Of a DNA stretch of 64,000 nt, positions 47,111-59,566 are shown piece after piece. Source of the DNA: Crotalaria pallida (taxonomy: Eukaryota > Streptophyta > Magnoliopsida > Fabales > Fabaceae); the NCBI GenBank assembly GCA_037953625.1, contig CM075655.1, positions 26,740,001 to 26,804,000 on the forward strand, written 5' to 3'. Position numbers and translations under genes: made by a program. The notes below the pieces were generated by a model. It did no database searches, was not told where the DNA came from, and was given only the letters and a program-made list of their open reading frames with translations. Each line of letters begins with the position of its first letter. The stretch's first letter is position 1.

Positions 47111-48739
47111 AATGGTTAATCTAATAACTCTTGTATGTGGACTTACATACTCTATCGCGTGACTCTGAGAGTGCGCTTGTCGTGAGATAGTAATAGATAA
47201 GAGTAGGAACATTAAGGATGTAGCAACGCACTTCTGGAAGGCGTTAATTTCGGTCTACAATGGAATTCGGGAGCAGTGTCCAGTGCCGTCCTGCAACGTC
47301 AATCTGAGATTCGAACCCTTCTTGTTGAACTCCTTTTGATGATAACTTCTTTTGTTTGAAATAATCCTTGAGACATTAACCTGAGGTCTTGTCTTGCGAC
47401 TGGAACTCTCTGTATTGTTGGAAACTTTCTTGCGGAAACCCTGGATTTCTGCCAATTTGCTCTGACAAACGTTTGAAAGAACCTTTTCCATAATATTTTA
47501 GCCCTTGCTAAAAAAAAAAAACTGACCCATTTGTTATGAACCTTGACGAACCCAAAGTCTTCTTTCTAACCTTAGCCAAATATTTGTTCTTCCTAAAGCT
47601 TCATTGGAAACATAAACCCTTGATATCCGGCATCCGTCATACAGGCGTTCGTAGATTAAGCAGTGAACCGTGAAGTGTGCGGGAGAATAAGGATTGATTG
47701 GTATGAATGAAGGAAGTGTGAATTTTGGAAAAGATAGGAATACCCTTTTAGAGTCATAGGTGGGTGATGAGTTATGCCCATTTGAGTAGAGATCAGGATT
47801 TTGGAAGGCGGATCGGTCGAAATATTGGTCTAGATGGTATAAGACAAGGAGGAAAATTGAGAAAGTATACGGGATCTAAAGTTATAAGTGTCAAAATTTG
47901 GAAAGGAAGAATGGTTGAGTGAGGAAGAATAGGCGCCAAGGTGGTAAGGTTGAATTGATAAAAGGTGGAACTTGTGGTTAAAACCTTTTGGTATGACCCA
48001 AAGCTAGGATAAGGAAGTCGAGGCTTGACGTTTTAAGGAATAATAGGTCTTCGAACCGAAAGGAATGTTGATGGGATAGGACCCGTGATGAGTAGAAGAG
48101 TTGGCAAAAGGTTTAGCACATTTAAGTTGTATGATCGAGTATGGAAGGACTGGAAGAGAAGTAGTGTGTATTCCTTGAGGATTAGTGGCGGATAAACAAA
48201 GGAGAAGAAGAGATAACGGTCCTCGAAGTTAGATAGTGGCGATTAATGGATGAAGTGTAAGACAATTAAGGTCAGAATGAAATTAGGTGATGAAGGATAA
48301 GAGTTTTAGAGGTTGAACGATGATCGAAAAGAGGTGTGTATGTAGGAATAAGATTTATTCAAGTTGGGGAGCAAGTAGAGATGTGGAAATTTAGGAAATA
48401 GTTGAACTAGGCTTGAACCGATGGAGAAGAATTAAAGGATGCAGTGAAGTCTGAACCCAAGTGAGCCTAACCCTGTTATGCTTGGATGTTGCCCGGAAGT
48501 CCTGAACCCCTGAAAATTCTTTGCCTTTCCTTAAAATTTCAATTGTTTGTACCCCATTCCGTTTGATGGCCAAGAGAACCCTGAGGAATTACTTACAAAA
48601 GCAGTCCGCTTGAGTAACTTGTACGGGTAGCAGATTGACAATGCACAACCACCAATGCTCGCGACGATTACTACCGTTAGAGAATAGAGAAATCAATCAA
48701 ATGAGCTACGCGTCCATAGTCAGACTCGCTCTACACAGC
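47111..48739 (+). other. Non-coding interior of LARD A2
   Basis: No gag, protease, RT or integrase motif in any frame, and no frame shared with the A1 interior that I could see. A1 shows the same kind of sequence on the minus strand. The interior probably carries only packaging and replication signals. Confidence 0.75.
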
Positions 48740-48776
48740 ATTTCTCGAGGACGAGAAATCTTTAATTTGGGGAGAA
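48740..48776 (+). promoter_or_regulatory. Stem-loop plus polypurine tract of LARD A2
   Basis: ATTTCTCG (48740-48747) pairs with CGAGAAAT (48752-48759) around AGGA, shortly before TTTGGGGAGAA, which abuts the 3' LTR. Compare GAATTTCG-GGGA-CGAAATTC in the coding elements: same size, same CG-NGGA-CG core, different arms. Confidence 0.7.
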
Positions 48777-51700
48777 TGTAACACCCCGCATTTTTCCCGT
48801 ACGTGCGTAAACGGAATCGTTAAAATAAATCTTGAGTTTTGTTTTCAAAAGGATTTTTCTAAAAGGATTATTTATGATTTTATTCAAGAATGATTTCTTT
48901 ACGAAAAGAATTTGTGTTCTTATGAATGAACCTTGAAAACATGATTCTTTAGAATATTTTGATTAAATTGCAAACTGTATTTATAAAATTTTGGAAGATG
49001 AAAATTTTTATGAAATCATGATTTCCTTTCTATTAAGCTACTGACCTTAAATAAATTGTCTTTTGGAAGTGTTTTAATTGTACGAGGAATTTGATTTTTA
49101 AGATTGCTAATTATGTGCCTTGCGTGGATGATTGTTTCATTTTGAAATAATTTAGGTTTTCCTAGGATAATGATGTGTTTTTGTAAAGGATTAGATCAAT
49201 TGCCATGACTTTGAATTAATTTGTGATATGTGCTTATTGTGATATGTGTTTGCTTGATATGTAAATGTTGCTTGAAAGCAAATGTGTGTGTGTATGTGTG
49301 TGTATTAATGTGTTACGGTGAAGGCATATAGGAGTATGCATGCCTCTTAAAAATAGTTCATGATCATAGGAAGCCATGACCATAGTATCTTGACTAAGTT
49401 AGACTAGGAAATGAAAATGAAAATGCATGAAGGATGGACATGTGTGTGCTAAGGTGTGAGCATGTGAGGGAGCCACGGTGATGGGTGAGTGAGTATGCAT
49501 GGAGGAGTTTGACTCTTGGGTAGAAAAATGAAGCCTAGCCTAGCCTAAGCAACCTTTGTCCCCTTTGATCAAAACATTGCCATGCAAAAATATTAGAAAC
49601 CCTATTTTACCCTCCCACTTGATGCTTTGGCCGAACCTCAATCTAAGGGTAGAAGGGGCACATTCGGTGGCCTTAAAACTATCTCACCTTAGTTCATTTC
49701 TCACATTTCATTCCCCTTTCATTCACTCACAAATCCAAACACTTTCTAAGGGAACATCAAACCCTTAGAAAAAGAAAAAGAAAGAAAGAAGAAGAAGGTG
49801 TGGCCATAGGAAACCAAGGAGGAAGAAGGAGGAGAGTTAGATCAAGACCTTGAGTTTCTTTGAGGATCAAGCACCTTAGGAGTTAGAGAACCAACTTTCT
49901 TGGTAGGTTACATGAAGATCAAGAAGGAAACCATGATAGTTGTATTTTCTTTTGGATTTGTAACATTTCTTTTCTTTCCTTTCCATTTGCTTGTTTTCAT
50001 GAACACAAGTGTGTTTTAGCCTTAACTATAGACTTTTGAAATTTGTTTGCAATATGTGAACTCCCAAACTCTATGCCTCGGTTATGATTCTTTTTAGTTG
50101 GATCTTGATGATTTCTAAACAAATTTCTAATGAACCTAACTTATCCTTTGAGATTTTTATAAAACTAAAAATTGAAAATTCTTGCATGTTGGACTTCTAT
50201 TTTTAACCGTGATCTATGTGGTTTCTATGAATGGTTTTGGTAAATAAATTATGATCTAAGTTTGATTTGCAACTAAGTGAAGATTTTAAGTCTTGCATGT
50301 AAATCTCTTTTACTCCCACCGAGATCTATGTGCTTATATGTGAAGGTTTGATAAACAATTTCATGATCTAGGTGCAATTTGTACTAAAGTAAGGTTTTCA
50401 AGTCTTGCATGTTGATTTCTTGAATTAAATCCGTGAACTATGTGTACCTATATAAGTGTTTCATCAACAATTTCATGATCTAAAATCATTTGAGAAGAAA
50501 CAAGGATTTTTAGTTTTGCATGTTGTTCTTGTAATGATTTTGGGTGATCTTTGCATGAACATGTTATTTTACAAGTAGAACATTGAGGTTTGCATGTCAA
50601 TTTGCAAGAAAAGAAATTAAGTTTTCCTATGTGTATGCTATGGCCTAGAGCAAATAATTAGGATAGGAGTCTTTAAAATGACTTTTCTTTTATGAACATG
50701 AATGGATTTAAAGAATTGTTTTGTTCATGTTGCATAGGCATGAAGGCTATTCGGCCATGAGTGCCAAAAGTGTTTTGATGCTTGATTTTGGGTGCATGTA
50801 TGCATTAAAAGTAGATTTAGTAATTTTGAGTCCATGCATGCTATTCTTTTTGAAGAATAAGTTATAATCATGTTTTTATTTTAAGAAAATTATGAGTTGA
50901 ATTCTAATAAAAGGTTTAGAGAAAACCTCATAAAAGTTCATGCATGTTGGTGTGATTAGATGATGATGTGATACCTACATGAATTGCTTGAATTGACTGT
51001 CCTTAGCATGCCAAAAGTGAACTAAAATTCTTAATTCATGTGTGATGTTATTCGGCCTTGAGGTAGGAAATTAGGGAAATATGTTTCATCATCATATAGG
51101 TGGCATATAGACTAAGATTAGCTTAATTTAGAGCATAAAGATGCATGTGTAGACTAACCGATTTAAAGGAAAATAAAATAAAATCTTTGAAGTAACTTGT
51201 AGCTTTAACTGTTGTTTTGATTTGGGATTAAGAAAATGAAATTGAAGTTGCTAATTTCCTTATAATGTTCACGGTTTCAGTCTTAAAAGAAATGAAATAA
51301 CTTCACTGTTTGATGCCTTGATTGTGTGTTGTGTTTTTACAAGATTTTACTTGAATAATTCGGTTGATGTGTGTTTAGGTGCTTAAAATGATTTTCCTTT
51401 TTGAATGATTCATGAAAGTGATTATAATCTATATTTGTCCTCTTATATGTTTGGTACAATGATGTGTTAACTTCTTTTATTCTTTTCGGATTAGGAACAA
51501 GAAATTAATAAAATTGAATAAATTGATTTCATGATGTTAATTCTATGATTTTAAGATTTAGAAAATGTTAATTATAGGCAACTCGGTTTTGCCATAGAAA
51601 TTAAGTTTGAATTATCTTCTTGTGTATGAGTAAATTCGTATGTTGGTGTTGTAATTTAATTAGTTATTTCCTTTAGTCTAAGAGTGTTTTGTGACGTGTG

Positions 51701-54419
51701 AATGATAAGTGTCTTGGATTTTTATGAACTGGTGTATGTGACCCTAGAGTTTTATCCTTGATTTTTGATGTTTTGAAGAGTATTTTAAGAACTATGTTTT
51801 CATGACATGAATATTTTGAATTAAGAGTTTATTTGAATAAAAGAACATTTTTTTTTTGAATCGTTTTCAAAGTTTTCTCAAACCGTTTTAATTATGGATC
51901 TAAAAGCTTTGAACGATTAACAACGAATTTTCAAAAAAATAATAACAATAATAAGAAATTGTTTTCAAAAAGTAGATTAAAAGGACATATCGAAAACGTT
52001 TCTAACGCACGGGAAAAATGTCTTAGTTCGAGCGACGGACGCAACGGGAAGGAGCAAGGATAATAATCGAGAACTCGAGAGAGCTTTCGAATGATCGTCA
52101 TTGAGGTGAGAGAGGGGCATACCCTTAAGACGCCGTGGTAATTAGGTAACATATTAAGAAGTCGAATCATGTCAAAGATTGGACATCCAATCTCATTTAG
52201 CGTAGTGGTGTATGTGATAGCGCATGTTTGATTGATTTAGCTATCCACCCAAACGACTGAGATTGGGTTATGATATGTTTTATAATTGTTCATGTGTGCT
52301 ATTTAATTATTTATCTGAGAGATGTTTAATTGCTACATGATATGGTTGGAAACTGTGTGAGTAAATCAATAAAGACTAAACTTATAAAGAATTAATTAAA
52401 GAAAGAAAAGACGAACACGATGGATATGCAAGACATGATTAGTCGAGGAAGAATGTAACGAGGAGGCGATGCCAAGATGACTATGAAAGTGTAAGCGAGC
52501 GGAAGCGTGGTGATGAGGAGCGGAGCTAACAACGTGCGAGATCGAGCCGACAATAAAGTATGCTGACGATGCTGCTGTACTATGTGAGGAAAAGGCTGTG
52601 AGGGAGCTGTTGATCCACAGCTGATGGAGAGGACCCGATGATGTGCCGAGTCCCCAAATTGATCTGAGATTAGGTTGCTCATGCTGATGAGAACCAATGT
52701 GCTGTGATTTGAGAAAGAGAAAGAGCATGTGATGACGTCGTGATGAGTCACGTGAAAGTATATGAGCTTTAGGGGGATTAGATGCGAACGAGTAGAGATC
52801 GGGTTTCATTGAAGGGATGTACTAAGGATGAACCGATCATTAGGAATAAGCCGTAACTAAAACTCTTTTAAAAGATTCTAAAAGACATTGATAAAAGCGG
52901 TGAGGTATGAGTGTCGTTTCGAAGTAGTGGAGAGGAAGGAACGATAGGTATCTGCGGATACTTAGGACGAGATTGCATTAGGGGAGGACGATGACGGTGA
53001 TACGTCAAGAAGTCTAGAGTATGTTTCTAGGCGGAACGAACTCCACATATGGTACACTAACGTGGTGGGGACTGGGTCCAATGCCGTGGTAAAGTTCTGC
53101 AGGCCTACTAGAAACATACTGTCGCCCCCTAGATTGCAAATCGAGAACAGTGAGAGGGACTGGAGTGGGGCATTTTGTTTGCCACTGCGAGGCAGTGTGC
53201 CGTGATTATGATTATGTTATTGAGGCTGAGACCTCCTGGCCTGGGGCCATTTGTGTTGTGACAGCTGTCCTGCCCGCACGGTAAAGGTCCTGTACTCCTG
53301 TTTGCTTCCGACTAGGTTGGGTGGTGTACCGAGGAGATGTAGACGTGTGTGAGCACAATGATGTTTCCCCCTCATCATTGATGCTAATCGAATTGATAAG
53401 ACTTAAATAACCTGGATATTTAAAGATAAGTGTATGATAATAAAGATGCTACTGATAATTATGTTAGCTTCGAGTGATGGATAAGTGTTGAGAGTGGGAT
53501 GGAATATGAGTACTTGTGAAGTACTTGATGAATCTGAAAATGAGTAAAGGAAAGGAAGTCTTATGGTGAAGAATATGATATCCACGAATGTGGAAATATT
53601 AATGTGAATAATTTAGTGTGGTTTACGTTTATATTGATTTGACAAGTCTGTATGGTCTTGATTATATTTGACTGCTTGTTTGATTTTAAGCTGTTACTTT
53701 GTCTTAATATTTACCTGATGTAATCCCACATAGTCGACATTGCCGTTTTGGGTTGCTCACTCTCTCTCTCCTACATTTCTGTTATGTAAAATTGTGCGGC
53801 TACTAGATGGACAACATTGCAAGATTCCAGCTGATTAGAGAAATAGGAATACCACCAATGAGAGGAGATAGCAACACTATGTCGGCCTATGTGGCATTCT
53901 TCCGAAGGATCCAGCGCGGAAGGGCAGAGTTATCGGGGAGGGCCTTACCATGGGCAAGGAAGACGGACAAGGCACCGGACGATGCTACGGTAGAGGGTCA
54001 GAAAGAATAGGGAAGAAAGACGAGTGGCAGATCAGCATTACGTGGCAAGCGCTAGTAGAATTCGATGACTAGAGATTAGGTAAATCCCTCCTGAGTATTG
54101 TACTACACTACAAGTTATTGGATTCATAGCTCTAATATGTTGTAACCCCAAACAAGTTTAAAACCTTGATGTTTTGGAATCAAATCAATTGGGCTGCCTT
54201 GTTTAAACAATGTTTTGAAAACGAGTTTCAAAGTGCGATGTCCCGTGACATCTCGGTTTGGAACTTGAAGGGTGACGTGCCTCTGAGAACGTAATATTTT
54301 TATAACTCGACTTCAAACTGAAAATGCTCTCATGGGTGTGTAAACCCTGTTTAAAAAAAATGGCCCTAATTTTCACTTAAATGAGTATGGACTTCGAGTT
54401 GCCAAATCGTGGTGTTACA
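48777..54419 (+). repeat. 3' LTR of LARD A2
   Basis: Near-identical to 41450-47094, with scattered substitutions and a few 1-3 base indels. The donor-like site is at 49903 and the acceptor-like site ends at 53806. The last bases are ATCGTGGTGTTACA, one change from the inverted terminus. Confidence 0.9.
53807..54010 (+). CDS. LARD small protein (MDNIARF family), A2 3' LTR copy
   Basis: Protein identical to that at 46482-46685, as expected for the second LTR of a recent insertion. It directly follows GGCTACTAG. Confidence 0.5.
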   Translation: MDNIARFQLIREIGIPPMRGDSNTMSAYVAFFRRIQRGRAELSGRALPWARKTDKAPDDATVEGQKE

Positions 54420-56631
54420 AAGTTCCACTCCCCATTAGGGAGCGGCCTCATCTTCACGCAGATCATATTCCTGGCCATGACCTACAACAAGGGATTAGGA
54501 GTGAGTCATAGCTAAATACAATAACAAATGAGCATAACAGAGGCTAAAAATAACAAACACATGTAATCAAATAGCATCAAGAGTGGAAATGTATGCTCAA
54601 ACTGATTTAACACATCTTTAATTTCATTAGTGACATGATGCATGCCTACTTCTCGTTCATGCTTCACAGTTCGGCATCCTTTCGGGTATCCATTTCAAAC
54701 CTATGTTTTCATCGAACTAGAGCGTATCCATATCCCATACATCACGATTGATTGGGAACTAGCCTTCATAGCACTTTCATGCTATGGTATCCAAATCATC
54801 ATAGCTCCTTCAGGGCTATGGCATCACAGCACTTTTCAAGGCCATGGTATCCATTCTATTCTATGCTAGATTCCACAATCGAAATCGGAGCAACTCCATG
54901 CATGACAATGCCATATTCGAATTTCATTTCTTTTCTTTTCATTATTCTCATCAGTATCTCATTTCATTAACTCTCAATTATATTCTCTTTTAGCTGGTGC
55001 TGGTGCTTTTTCGAAAAATACCATCAGAGGCATAGCCATCTCATAATGGGTTTACTTGCTTTCAACTCTTTATTGCAGAAAAATCCATCAGCGGTCCAAC
55101 CACTTTGTGATGGTTTTAGGAATAGCATATAATCAGATATTTAATAATCCGTCGGGGCCTAGCCTCCTATTGGCGGATATTTATTGCAACGACCCCATTG
55201 GGACTCCCTTAGAAAATATCAACCAAGTGAATAATACTTTCACTGGGACGTTAGGGATAATATCAACCAAATGGGCATACGCACTTCCGTTGGGACTCCT
55301 GTAGGGAAATAATCAACCACTGAATAGAATTCCAGTAGGACACCTCCAGGATAATTATCGACCAACGGGATTAGGTTTTAAGCATAAAAGAAAAATATTT
55401 AGAATTTAGTAATTTAGGAGTCTAGACGAGTTAATCCTTTGTGAAATTATAAGAAATAAGTGTTTTCTGAAAATTTTCCAGATTACTCGAGTAGTTCTTG
55501 ACTACTCGAGTTGTTCATACAAAAATACTTGAGTCTTTAAAGATTCACTCGAGTGTTCTTCCAGTTTTCCAGAACACTCGAGTCTTCCTTAAACTACTCG
55601 AGTCTTTTTGCTGCAACAGCACCAGTTTTCTGCACTTCCAACACCAATTCGAGTTTCTTGCTTTATGTCTCCATTCCTATGCAAAACAGCAACTTAGGAA
55701 TATAAAATAAACATGTTAAAACACTTAATCATCACTGAAACAACATCAAATAACATCAAATCACAGATTGCATCTAAACTTGCAAATATCCATTTCAAAA
55801 TATGAAATTCATTTCCACTTGATTTTAATTTCGAAACACATTACCATGAGCTTGATTAGGTTCATTTAAACTTGTTTGAGTCATAAAATTATGGGTCTCT
55901 GACCTCCAAGTCAGAATCCCAATTCAAGTTGCATCCCTCATTGGACCTTTAATGGTTCCTACATTTCTAGCTTAAAATTACTCATTCTAGTATTTAGGTA
56001 ACTCCTCCCTTACCTCAGAGAAGCTAAAGAAAGGTTTGATTGAACCAAAAAGATATTGAATCAAAACTTGATTCTGGACCGGTGCAAGACTTGTTGCACT
56101 TGGCTGACTTTGGCTATCAATTTCCACAATGAATAAAACATGAAAAGAAATGAAACAAGTTAGCTTTAGAAACAAGGAAATGCTAACTTTAAATGGAAAC
56201 AAGTTTGGAATCGAAAGGGTTCCTGGATTTACCAAACGAATTCAAAGAAGATGAGTACTTGACGCTGAAAGTTGCTCTGTTTTTCACAGCTTCAAGACCT
56301 CAACTTTGGTTGCCTATAACTCGATCTTCAAGAGGTTATTTTGAGTGATTTCTGGTTCTAATTAAATATTGGAATTAGAACTTCAGTTTGTGTTTAGGTT
56401 TCGAAGGAAAAGGATGAGAATTGAGAGAGAATGAAAGGATTAAAGTGAGCTATGCAAAACAGAGAAATTTTGCCAACAATTCGGGTTTAAAGAGATTTGA
56501 GGGTGTTTGGGCTTCCTTGATCACCTATATATAGTCTAGGATTACCCTCCTTTGAAGTAAGGCCCAGCTCTGTGCTTGGACCCTCAAGAAAACGCGTTTT
56601 GGTGCGAAGTTCAAATGGAAACCGACTTATA
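54420..56631 (-). repeat. E 5' LTR segment right of A2
   Basis: Continues the E LTR from the AAGTT duplication. It holds the N-terminus of the LTR protein (54420-54478), the acceptor-like site, imperfect tandem units (about 55180-55365), ACTCGAGT copies (about 55485-55600), the donor-like site (56013-56012) and the TATA box (56525-56534). It stops at 56631, where LTR F begins; about 0.25 kb of the E LTR is still missing. Confidence 0.85.
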
Positions 56632-57725
56632 TGTAACACCCCGCAAATTCCTCGTACTAATTTAAAATACTAAAGAGATTTATTTTGAGAAAAGTGTCTT
56701 GGAAGAGTATTTTTCTTAAATGATTTTCATAATTCACGTTTTTAAGGTAATGAGTGAATTTAGAGGAGTGGTGATTTCTAAACAAGGGTATTCTTATAAG
56801 AAAGAAATTGTTTTTTTAAATGTATGAGTTGGCTGATATGTGAATTAATGTGATTCCTTGAAATATTTGAATTATTATGTGAAGTGGTGATTAAATGTTC
56901 TAAAATAGAATTAATTAGGAAATAAAAAGATAATGCATGAATGTATGAATGTGTATATGTGTAACGTGTATATGTGTATGTATGGCGTGTATATGTAGGT
57001 GAGTACAAACCTAGAATTTTTATTTGTTGGGCAAGAAACCAAATAAGGCTAAGATAGAACCATGGGGGTAACTAGGTTGATGGAGACCCAAACTAGGAGC
57101 CAACAAGCCATTAGGCCTAAAGGACCCCTAGCACCCTAATCTATTCCACTTTGTCCCCTTCATTTGCTAAACACCACCCATGCAACAAATTGGAGTGCCA
57201 AAATTACCCCTCCCATTTGCACTATGGCCGAATTAATGAAGGACAAAAGAGGAAAAATCCCATGCCCTTGCCCTTGTCTATATATGGCCGAAGGTGTGAA
57301 GTGTTGTTCACTTCACTTCTTCACTTCCACACTTCATTTCTTTCATTTCCTTTCACCCTCCAAACACACTTGTTGAGAGCAAAAATCAAGCTCTCAACAC
57401 ACACCCAAAGGAAAGAAAGAGGCCGTGAGTTAGGGAGAGGAAGAAGAAGAAGCCAAGTCCAAAACTCAAGTCTTTCCTTGAAGCTCCAAGACATTAGAAG
57501 CTAGAAGACCTTGATCTTGATGGGTAGTTCGAAAATCATGAAGAAAATTGTAATAGATAGATTTTTCTTTTGACTTTGTAATTTTTCTTCTCCTTTTTCT
57601 TTGCATGTTAATTCTTAAAGCTTAAAAGATGAGTACAAGTGTGTTTGTACTTGATCATGAATTTTAAAGTTTAAAGCAACTTATAAACTTCTAACTAACA
57701 GATTTCATAACTCCATTAAGGTCTT
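56632..57725 (+). mobile_element. Start of LARD-like LTR F, interrupted by B-
   Basis: Begins TGTAACACCCCGCAAATTCC inside the E LTR. It resembles the LARD LTR 5' part (the tract with CACTTTGTCCCC, CATGCAA and ATGGCCGAA), with a TATA box at 57279-57286 and donor-like GATGG|GTAGTTC (GT at 57524). It is a distinct subfamily from A1-A3. The rest lies beyond B-, outside the window. The flanking TTATA (56627-56631) would be its target duplication. Confidence 0.65.
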
Positions 57726-57998
57726 TGTGACACCCTTCCGGATTACCCAAATATAATATAGTATTTATGCTTTATATTGGATAATATATGGACTTGTGAG
57801 CTAAGAAAATATGGTAAATAAAATTTTCTTTAAAGCGGGTGCACAATTCATCAAATGGAACTCTTGGAGAATAAATTCTAAAATCCTTTAAAACACTTGT
57901 ATCGAGTTCGGCGATTTCTAAAACCTTTTCTCAAACAGGATAACATTCGTTTTTTAGAAATTTCTTTACATTTTACAATCAATTGAAGCTACCCATAC

Positions 57999-59116
57999 TG
58001 ATGAGCATTTTATTTCCCATTTTTCCTTGCATTATTTTACTCCTATTATTGATACTTGTTGCCTATTTGACATTGTTTAGCTTGATTTAGTGATTTAGAG
58101 TTTATTGGACTACTATTTTGAATAGTTTAATTTGGGATTATTTAGCCTAATTAATTCTATTTCTATTTTCAGGTCATATTTGGCACAAGGGCTTTTTGGA
58201 CATTTTGGGAATGAAGATTTAATGTTGGAAGAGAAGATATATGATGAAGTGAAGATTGTAATCTATCTTTAGGATTAGTTGAGATTTAGTTATATCTTTT
58301 AAGATTTAGATTTTATCTATAAGATATTTTTAGATTTAATTTAGAGATAAGCTTTCCTTAGGATTTGGGCCCATGATTTAGGCCCGTTTTGTGATTTAAA
58401 AAGCCAAATTCGTGTAAACCCTTGGAGAGAGCTTCCATTCACGTTTTTTACATTTTCTCTCATAGAGAAGGCTTAGTTTTGCTCTCCAAGCTTGTGGAGG
58501 CTGCTAGGGTTTCTCTCTCTTCCCTTTCTACACGTTTTTGGTATTTTTCTTCATGGAAGGCTAAACTCTTAGGTTAAATCCCTTTGGTAATGTATCACAT
58601 ACTCTTGAGGTTTTGTTCTTAATGCTATTTCGTTTTTATTCACTGTTTTCATGCTTATTGATATGTTATGGTTCGCTTAGTTCCATTGTATAGAGATAAT
58701 CCATGTGTATGAATGCTTAATTTATGCAAACTCGTAAAAACTCCATGCTTTGGCTTTTAATGCTTAATTAGAGGTTTGGGTTTTGGGGTGAGAATTGAAT
58801 TTTCGCTTAGTATTTAATTCTCACGAGTTGGACAGTGAAGAGGAAAGAAATTGATCTTTTGTGACCGATGATAGAGTTGTGAACGCGAGCCAAAGGGGTT
58901 TATCCGCTTTTCCTTATCTGTTTCCTCGTTTTGATTTAATTCTGTTTTGATTTCAATTATTCAATATTCAATACAAAAAAAAAAACCCCTGTTTTCTATG
59001 CATACTATGTGTTCGACCTTTTGCTTGATAAGATATTCCTTGGGAGACGACCTAGGAGTCACTTCCTAGTACTATACTTAAACTGTTTTTATTTGTATCG
59101 GGTACGGCCTCGATCA
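57999..59116. mobile_element. Solo LTR H (1118 bp) in B- LTR
   Basis: Starts TGATGAGCATTTTATTTCCC and ends CCTCGATCA (TGAT/ATCA termini), flanked by CATAC (57994-57998 and 59117-59121). Removing it restores sequence that aligns with the B+ LTR near 14830. No coding content. The termini and composition suit a plant LTR of another lineage, which I cannot name. Confidence 0.8.
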
Positions 59117-59566
59117 CATACTTTGTTCAATAAAACTGATACCGCCAATTAATACTTATAGCCGAGCTCATTCATAAGTTGAATCAGAGTAAGCGGAAAT
59201 TACTGGACTATGCAACTGATATGATATAAACATAGATTTTCATATATACGAAAGAGTCATACATACATACATAGTCCATGAGATAAGTCATCAAGTTCCA
59301 AAAATATAATAAGTCCATGTAAACAGATCTACATCACTATGATACTATAACCCTAGAGTAAAACATATGTACAATATATACATAATCAAAATACAACCCC
59401 AGGGATAGTCACGTAGATCCATCAGCATCAGATGCAGTAGTAGTAGCAGTAGTAGTCTCCCAAAAACATAGGTAATAAGGTAGTAGCATCATCATCACAG
59501 CAGCAGCAGCACATCTCCTCCAGAGAACGGATCCAAGGGTCCACATCATACACCATATGCACGTAC

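Larger units (their letters stand above)
41450..54419 (+). mobile_element. Complete LARD A2 (12,970 bp) in E 5' LTR
   Basis: 5' LTR 41450-47094 (5645 bp), primer site 47099-47110, interior 47095-48776 (1682 bp, no gag or pol), polypurine tract, 3' LTR 48777-54419 (5643 bp). It is flanked by the duplication AAGTT (41445-41449 and 54420-54424), and the empty site is visible at about 24081-24085 in the other LTR of E. The two LTRs differ at only about 1% of positions in the stretch I compared by eye, so the insertion is recent compared with A1 or A3. Confidence 0.93.
23290..56631 (-). mobile_element. Chromovirus E (Ty3/gypsy, Tekay/Del-like), host of several nested insertions
   Basis: On the minus strand, from the right: 5' LTR in pieces (56631-54425, 41449-40644, 34668-34657), primer site (34651-34640), gag-pol (34507-26582, split by G), polypurine tract, 3' LTR (26539-23290). 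It is inserted in the B+ 3' LTR; CTTGA (23285-23289) is one expected target duplication. The last 0.2-0.3 kb of the 5' LTR lies beyond insertion F and outside the window. Removing the inserts leaves an element of more than 10 kb. Confidence 0.88.

Noticed and set aside
47255..47491. Antisense frame in LARD A2 interior as a possible gag remnant
   Set aside because: No zinc knuckle, gag or protease motif, and no counterpart in the A1 interior.
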